From NCBI GenBank assembly GCA_037383845.1, contig JARRON010000005.1, positions 1 to 64,000 on the forward strand: a DNA stretch of 64,000 nucleotides. Direction: 5' to 3'. Of the stretch, positions 58,937-64,000 are shown one piece after another. The position numbers and the translations under genes are program-made. This DNA comes from JARRON01 sp037383845 (GTDB taxonomy: Bacteria; Pseudomonadota; Gammaproteobacteria; Steroidobacterales; XN24). The notes beneath the pieces are model-generated. The model was given only the letters and a program-made list of their open reading frames with translations, was not told where the DNA came from and ran no database searches. Positions within the stretch are counted from its first letter, which is position 1, and each line of letters opens with the position of its first letter.

Positions 58937-59899
58937 TCACGCTCCGCCGGCGAAACGGTCCGTGGCGCCCACCAGCACGCTGGCGATCCCGGGCTCGAAG
59001 GCGGAATGTCCTGCGTCCGGCACGACGGTGAATTCCGCCTCGGGCCACGCGCGATGCAGGTCCCAGGCGCTGCGCATGGGGCAGACCACGTCGTAGCGGC
59101 CCTGGACGATTACCGCGGGGATGTGCCGGATGCGCCCCACGTCAGCCAGGAGCTGGTCCTCCTGGCGGAAGAACCCGCCGTTGACGAAGTAATGACACTC
59201 GATGCGGGCCATGGCCAGGGCGAAGTGATCCTCGCCGCTGTGGGCGATGTGGTCCGGATCGGGATGGAGAAAGCTCGTCGCGCCTTCCCACACCGACCAG
59301 GCCCGGGCGGCCTCCAGGGCCACCGCCCTGTCGCCGCCGGTCAGCCGGCGATGGTAGGCGGCCACCAGGTCGCCACGCTCCGCCTCCGGGATGGGCGCAA
59401 GATAGGTTTCCCAGGCGTCGGGGAAGATGGCGCTCGCGCCGGACTGGTAGAACCACTCGATCTCGGAGCGCCGGAGCATGAAGATGCCGCGCAGCACCAG
59501 CTCGCTCACCCGATCGGGATGGGACTGGGCGTAGGCCAGGGCCAGCGTGCTGCCCCATGAGCCGCCGAAGACCAGCCACTGTTCCAGCTCCAGGTGTCGC
59601 CTGAGGGTCTCGATGTCAGCCACCAGGTCCCAGGTGGTGTTGGCCGTCAGGCTGGCGTGAGGGCGGCTTCGGCCGGCGCCCCGCTGGTCGAACACGACGA
59701 TGTTGTAGCGTTCCGGGTCGAAGAAGCACCGGGCCCGCGCGTCGCAGCCGGCACCCGGACCGCCATGCAGGAATACCGCCGGTTTCCCCCGGGGATTGCC
59801 GCACACCTCCCAGTAGAGTTCGTGGCCGTCGCCCACGGCGAGGTACCCGGACTCACGGGGCTCGCAGGGCGGGTAAAGTGCCTCCGGCGTGCGGCTCAC
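58937..59899 (-). CDS. pip: Proline iminopeptidase
   Basis: Alpha/beta hydrolase (S33) releasing N-terminal proline. 320 residues. YWEVCGNPRGKPAVFLHGGP, then GAGCDARARCFFDPERYNIV and VVFDQRGAGRSRPHASLTAN, are signature sequences. The nucleophile Ser is in VFGGSWGSTLALAYAQ; catalytic Asp and His lie in IVQGRYDVVCPM and VVPDAGHSAFEP. GTG at 59899 overlaps the stop of the small membrane protein upstream (GTGA). Confidence 0.95.
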   Translation of the reverse strand: MSRTPEALYPPCEPRESGYLAVGDGHELYWEVCGNPRGKPAVFLHGGPGAGCDARARCFFDPERYNIVVFDQRGAGRSRPHASLTANTTWDLVADIETLRRHLELEQWLVFGGSWGSTLALAYAQSHPDRVSELVLRGIFMLRRSEIEWFYQSGASAIFPDAWETYLAPIPEAERGDLVAAYHRRLTGGDRAVALEAARAWSVWEGATSFLHPDPDHIAHSGEDHFALAMARIECHYFVNGGFFRQEDQLLADVGRIRHIPAVIVQGRYDVVCPMRSAWDLHRAWPEAEFTVVPDAGHSAFEPGIASVLVGATDRFAGGA

Positions 59900-60024
59900 G
59901 GCTTACGGGACCGGGAGATGAAGAACCAGGCGAGCCAGATGCCCATGCAGATCACGAACAGGATCACCAGCACGGCGCCCAGCCCGTAGGGATTGCCGAA
60001 CAGCAAGTCCGTCCAGAGGTCCAT
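59896..60024 (-). CDS. Small DUF3149-like membrane protein
   Basis: 42 residues: MDLWTDLLFGNPYGLGAVLV, then ILFVICMGIWLAWFFISRSR and KP. One membrane helix after a W-x-DLLF-G-N-P-x-GL opening matches the DUF3149 family of very small membrane proteins. AAGGAAGGGCG precedes the ATG at 60024, and the stop overlaps the pip start. Function is unknown. Confidence 0.82.
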   Translation of the reverse strand: MDLWTDLLFGNPYGLGAVLVILFVICMGIWLAWFFISRSRKP

Positions 60025-60084
60025 CGCCCTTCCTTCCAGCCTGAGGGGACCCGGCAACGCTAGCACAGGGCGGAAACCACCGCC

Positions 60085-63000
60085 TCAGGGTTGTTCCGGA
60101 TCCCCCGGCTTGTCCGGTGCCGCCCCGGCGGAGGTGGGCAGCGGGGGCCCGGCGACAGCCGGAGCCGGGCCGGCCACCGGGTTGCCCCGGCTGTCCAGGT
60201 GGAGACTGAGTCGCCGCTGCCAGGCCCCCGGATCCGGCACCCAGCCCTCCGGTGCCGCCGGCGAGCCGGTAAAGCTCAGGGTGGTCAGTTCCCCGGGCCG
60301 GCTGCCCCCGGCGATACGGATGACCTCCGCGGCGGGATCCGCCGGCCGCCAGGCGCCCGCCGGCACCGCGGCCGGCAGCAGGCGGCTGGAGGTGATCACG
60401 AGACGGTCATCCTCACCGTAGCCGAGGCGGTGCACCCACTCCCGCGTCTGGACGACCAGGGCTGATCCGTCCGGGGAGAAGCCCGCGGCGACCACCGCGC
60501 CCGCCAGCTCGGCGTTGTGGCTTGCGCCCGTGCCGAACAGGGCCCAGGTCTTGACCTGCCCGCCGGGTCCGGCCGCCACCAGGTGCCGGCCGTCGCTGCT
60601 GACTGCCAGCACCTCCACGGGCCCGCCCAGGCTGGCGTTCCACAGGCGCTCTCCCGTGGCCACGTTCCAGGCCTCCACCTCGCCCAGGGGAGTACCCGTA
60701 AACGCCCTCAGCCCGGAAGGCTCCAGCGCCAGGGCCGAGACGCTGCGGCCGACGCCCAGCGGGACACCGGGGGTGCCGCCTACCGCGTCCCAGGTCTTGG
60801 CGCCCAGCTCCCCGGCAGTGACGAGCAGCCGTCCGTCGGCAGAGAGCGCGGTCCACCAGACCCGGCCGCTGCCGTGATGGAACAGGGTGCCGGCGGGCTG
60901 GCGGGTGGCCACGTCCCACAGCAGCACACTGCCGTCGCTGCCCACGCTGGCCAGCCGGCTGCCGTCCGGGGAGAAGGCCATGGCCGTCACCGGTCCGCCG
61001 TGCCGCGGCTGACCCGCCGCCACCGGAGCCGGCTCCTGGCCAGGCGCCAGGGCCCGGATGGCGACGCGCCCGTCGGCCAGCCCGGCGGCCAGGACGTCGG
61101 CGGCGGGAGACAGCACCGTGACCGCGGCCAGGCGGGGCAGCGCCGCCGGCGCCGCGTTCTCGTCCACGGTCCATATCCGCACCGTGCCGGCCCCGGCGCC
61201 GGTGACCAGCCGGCGTCCCCCGGAGACCAGGGGCAGCACGCCGGCCACCGGCGGCCCGTCCTCGGCGGAACGTCCGTGCCGCAGGACCGGACCCACGGGC
61301 ACGGCGTCCGGCAGGGCCCAGACCTCGTAGCGACGGTCCGGTGCATGGAGGGCGAACCGGGTGCCGCTGGCGCCGAAACCGAACTCCCCGGGGACTTCGG
61401 CCCGCCGCAGCAGCACCGGGCGCTCGGCGGGCGGGTCCAGGCTCCAGACACGAATGTCGTTCCGACCGTCCAGGGTGGCCAGCCAGCGGCCGGTGTCATC
61501 GAACATCATCTGGAGCACCGGGCCGTCGTGGGAAAACTCCCCGAGCAGCGTCTGCTCCGGGCTGCGCCATACCCTGACCACGTAGTTCCGGTCAGCCACG
61601 GCGGCGAGCCGGCCACCGGGCCCCAGTGCCAGGCCGGCCACCTCTCCCGCCGCGGCGATGCGCCCCGTTTCGGCCCCGTCGGCCAGGGACCAGGTCTGGA
61701 TGAGCTGGCCCCCCGCCTCGGCGATCCCCAGGAATCCTCCGTCCGGCGAAACCACCGGTCCCGCGGCCAGGCGGCCGGACGTGGTGAACCGGGCCAGGCT
61801 GGCACCGGAGGCCAAGTCCCATGCCGAGACTGCCAGCGGCTGGCCGGCCTCCTCGCCCGACTCGCTCACCACCAGCACCCCGGGGCCGGCGAAGACGCCC
61901 TGCCGGGAGGCGGCCCGCAGCGGCACGCTGCCGACAAGGCTGCCGTCGGCGACGCGCCAGGCCCGGGCCCTTCCGCGCGCGGCCGCGTTGCGCGGCAGGG
62001 CGGCGACCGTTGCCCCGTCCGCGGATACCACCACGTCGACGGCCGCCGTGGCCGCCGGATCCGGCAACAGGAGCGGATTCTCGGGCTCGTCCCGGGCCGA
62101 GTGTTCGCGGGCCCGGGACAGCCGCAGCGTCCACGAAACCAGCAGCCCGGTCTCCCCCGCCACGGTGTCCTCCATCTCCAGCGACCACGTCCCGCGCACC
62201 GGCTCCCCCCGGAACGAAGCCAGGTCGCCGACGGCCTGCTCGTCGAACCAAAGCAGCCCGTCCCCGGCGCGGGCCTGCCCCAGGGGCAGGGGAACCCGGT
62301 GGCCGGAGGGCGCGACGAGGAACGCCACCAGGTCGGCCGGGCGCTGGTGAACCAGGTCCAGGCCCACGACAGGAACCGCCGTGACGCCGTCTGCGTCGAA
62401 GGTCAGGCGTCGCCGGACCGTCACGAACTCGTCGGCCAGGAGCTGGAATCCACCGGCGGTGTCCTCCAGGCCGGTTGCCGCGTCCCAGGTCTCCAGCACG
62501 TTGCCGCCAGTGAGGGTCACCACCGTCGACCCAGTCCGGGAAACGGCGAGCCGCTCCAGTCGGGAGCCCGGCCGAATCACCGCCTCCAGTCGCTCGTAGT
62601 CGCCCCCGGCGAGCTCCGCCAGGCGACCTGCGTCAGCCGTGGGTCCCGCGGCGTAAGCCTCCAGCCGGTACAGGAGAGCATCGTCCCGCTGCTCCCGGGC
62701 CTCCGCCTGGGCCGCGCGGCGCTCCCAGAACTCCACCAGCAGGCGGTCCGCCAGTACCGCCTGTTCAGGCAGGCGCCGGAGTTCGGCGTCCACGAAACTC
62801 GCCTCGGTCCAGGAGGTCGCTTCCCGGCTGCGCCGGGCCAGGACGCGGGCAAGCAGGCGGTCGGCTCGCCCTGCATAGCCGGGAATGCGCCGCAGGCCCT
62901 CCCAGGCCGCGACGGCCTCGTCGTAGTTCACCGAGCGCAGCCGCAGGGTGCTTTCGTAGGGCCTGGGCAGCACCTCGGCGTAGAACCAGGGTATGCCCAC

Positions 63001-64000
63001 CAGGGCGGCCACGACCACGGCGACCCGGCGGACCCGGCGCCAGTCCGTGGGCAGACTGTCCCGGGCCCAGCGGGTAGTGAAGACCTCGGCGTAGATACGA
63101 TTGCGCACCACCAGGCGACGCTCGCTGGTGACCCGGGCGAGACCGCAGACCTTGAGAAGCTCGTGGATCTCGGAGGCCGGGTCGTAGCGGACCTTCCGGC
63201 CCCGACGGATGCGCCGGTAGAGCTTCAGCGCCGGCGGGGCGAGCTTGCCGGCGCGGTCCAGCACGTCCCGCACCTGGCTGAGGCTGGCCTCGCTCATGAC
63301 GGCGTTGCGGGTGAAGAACCGGGCAGCGACGAGCCGGTCGACGGCATCGTCGGCATCGATCCGTCCGCTGGAGCGGGCCGCCGCCTCGCAAAGCTTCTGC
63401 GTGAGGTAAGGGTGCCCCCCGGTCCAGTAGTGGATCCGGTACAGGACCCGCTCGGCGTCTCCCGGCGCCAGGCCCAGGCCCTGCGCCAGGGGGCGGGCCT
63501 CGTCGAAGCGGAAATCCGCCAGCTCGATCCGGCGGCCGATCTCGGACACCGTGCGGGCGGACCGGGCAGCCGCGCCACCGGGCAGCGAGGTGCCGAAGAT
63601 CGCAAACGACAGGCGCTCGTATTCCGGCTCCGTGGCCCGGGCGTCGTGGCAGGCCCGGACTGCGGAAAACAGCTCCGCGGCGTAGTCGAGCTGCTCGACG
63701 CTGTCGATCTCGTCGAGAAAGAGGACCACCTGCCCGCGGGTCAGGCCAAGAACCACTTCCCGGAAGAACTCGCCCAGGCGCTGGGCCTGGGAAAGGGGAA
63801 CCTTGTCCTGCCACCAGGCCTGCAGATCCGTCTTCAGCCGGAGATCGCGGACCAGGCGATAGGCAAGGCCGTAGTACCACCGCCCGGCTTCCGTGGAGCC
63901 GTCCCGGCTGCCGAGCTGGGACAGATCGACCACGGCAGTGGCCACGCCGTCGGTGCGCAGGCGGCTCGCCACGCGGGCCACCAGGCTGGACTTTCCGCTG
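60085..64000 (-). CDS. Large AAA-type ATPase / transmembrane / WD40-propeller protein with an inserted P (Homo B) domain (N-terminus cut by window end)
   Basis: More than 1300 residues; the 5' end lies beyond 64000. The last bases read SGKSSLVARVAS, the Walker A loop. Numbering from the GTG at 63981: Walker B QVVLFLDEID (84-93), an AAA-like region with YWTGGHPYLTQKLCEAAA (185-202) and a winged-helix-like end (EIHELLKVCGLARVTSERRL). One membrane helix (RVAVVVAALVGIPWFYAEVL, about 319-338) and a helical region of about 130 residues follow. The rest is a beta-propeller with WD-type blades (for example FSPDGSRLASVGSDGSVLLW). After the first blade comes an insert (about 525-623) with LDLVHQRPADLVAFLVAPSG and GTWSLEMEDTVAGETGLLVS, the P/Homo B domain of proprotein convertases. 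The end is Pro/Ala-rich. STAND-like signalling or defence ATPases share parts of this plan; the actual role is unknown. Confidence 0.85.
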   Translation of the reverse strand, partial: SGKSSLVARVASRLRTDGVATAVVDLSQLGSRDGSTEAGRWYYGLAYRLVRDLRLKTDLQAWWQDKVPLSQAQRLGEFFREVVLGLTRGQVVLFLDEIDSVEQLDYAAELFSAVRACHDARATEPEYERLSFAIFGTSLPGGAAARSARTVSEIGRRIELADFRFDEARPLAQGLGLAPGDAERVLYRIHYWTGGHPYLTQKLCEAAARSSGRIDADDAVDRLVAARFFTRNAVMSEASLSQVRDVLDRAGKLAPPALKLYRRIRRGRKVRYDPASEIHELLKVCGLARVTSERRLVVRNRIYAEVFTTRWARDSLPTDWRRVRRVAVVVAALVGIPWFYAEVLPRPYESTLRLRSVNYDEAVAAWEGLRRIPGYAGRADRLLARVLARRSREATSWTEASFVDAELRRLPEQAVLADRLLVEFWERRAAQAEAREQRDDALLYRLEAYAAGPTADAGRLAELAGGDYERLEAVIRPGSRLERLAVSRTGSTVVTLTGGNVLETWDAATGLEDTAGGFQLLADEFVTVRRRLTFDADGVTAVPVVGLDLVHQRPADLVAFLVAPSGHRVPLPLGQARAGDGLLWFDEQAVGDLASFRGEPVRGTWSLEMEDTVAGETGLLVSWTLRLSRAREHSARDEPENPLLLPDPAATAAVDVVVSADGATVAALPRNAAARGRARAWRVADGSLVGSVPLRAASRQGVFAGPGVLVVSESGEEAGQPLAVSAWDLASGASLARFTTSGRLAAGPVVSPDGGFLGIAEAGGQLIQTWSLADGAETGRIAAAGEVAGLALGPGGRLAAVADRNYVVRVWRSPEQTLLGEFSHDGPVLQMMFDDTGRWLATLDGRNDIRVWSLDPPAERPVLLRRAEVPGEFGFGASGTRFALHAPDRRYEVWALPDAVPVGPVLRHGRSAEDGPPVAGVLPLVSGGRRLVTGAGAGTVRIWTVDENAAPAALPRLAAVTVLSPAADVLAAGLADGRVAIRALAPGQEPAPVAAGQPRHGGPVTAMAFSPDGSRLASVGSDGSVLLWDVATRQPAGTLFHHGSGRVWWTALSADGRLLVTAGELGAKTWDAVGGTPGVPLGVGRSVSALALEPSGLRAFTGTPLGEVEAWNVATGERLWNASLGGPVEVLAVSSDGRHLVAAGPGGQVKTWALFGTGASHNAELAGAVVAAGFSPDGSALVVQTREWVHRLGYGEDDRLVITSSRLLPAAVPAGAWRPADPAAEVIRIAGGSRPGELTTLSFTGSPAAPEGWVPDPGAWQRRLSLHLDSRGNPVAGPAPAVAGPPLPTSAGAAPDKPGDPEQP

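Overview
The window is a very G+C-rich stretch of a gammaproteobacterial chromosome. The layout minor pilins - ispH - lspA - ileS - ribF - murJ ... rpsT ... obgE - rpmA - rplU - ispB is the arrangement known from Pseudomonas and relatives. A fused HisIE, a bifunctional HisB, a cbb3 oxidase operon and an uspE-fnr pair fit the same class. A Chromatiales- or Xanthomonadales-like lineage is plausible, but the sequence does not settle it.

Layout. (1) 1-2133: a minor-pilin operon (pilV, pilW, pilX, pilE) with no pilY1 between pilX and pilE. (2) 2168-9162, minus strand: murJ, ribF, ileS, lspA, ispH. ileS is broken: about 35 conserved residues are missing and the frame shifts near 5410. (3) 9163-14860: two tandem decaheme outer-membrane lipoprotein cytochromes (OmcA/MtrC type). 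They share a leader hairpin, an almost identical anchor module and a two-hairpin 3' end. (4) 14861-22391, minus strand: a complete histidine operon led by a TrpR-like repressor gene, with a palindromic operator over its promoter. hisF seems to start at ATT. Regions 3 and 4 lie between murJ and rpsT, which are neighbours in relatives. (5) 22617-26073: rpsT, obgE, rpmA, rplU, ispB and tRNA-Pro(CGG). (6) 26120-35241: a Pqi lipid-transport operon with a split PqiA, an MscS channel, a LemA / M48 protease pair and small membrane proteins. (7) 35254-37202: a monoheme sensor-like protein and a persulfide dioxygenase divergent from a SqrR/BigR-type repressor. (8) 37462-44118: a coupled membrane-lipid / light-response cluster (chalcone-isomerase-like, DUF3833, MerR, desaturase, NTF2-like, FAD oxidoreductase, DUF1365, Cfa-like methyltransferase). 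(9) 44132-47604: sulfotransferase, UspE, FNR, OmpW. (10) 47778-56604: cbb3 oxidase structural genes (ccoNOQP) and assembly genes (ccoGHIS, TauE/SafE-like). (11) 56664-64000: class II aldolase, small envelope proteins, proline iminopeptidase, and a large ATPase / beta-propeller protein cut by the window end.

The respiratory theme runs through the window. An FNR oxygen sensor sits beside the high-affinity cbb3 oxidase, OmpW and a stress protein, while the decaheme pair suggests electron exchange at the outer surface. No MtrA/MtrB-type conduit is visible here.

A family of imperfect palindromes (core GGGGCCGTGCCTCTT / AAGAGGCATGGCCC) sits in several gaps between 3.8 and 15.6 kb, including two gaps inside minus-strand operons.
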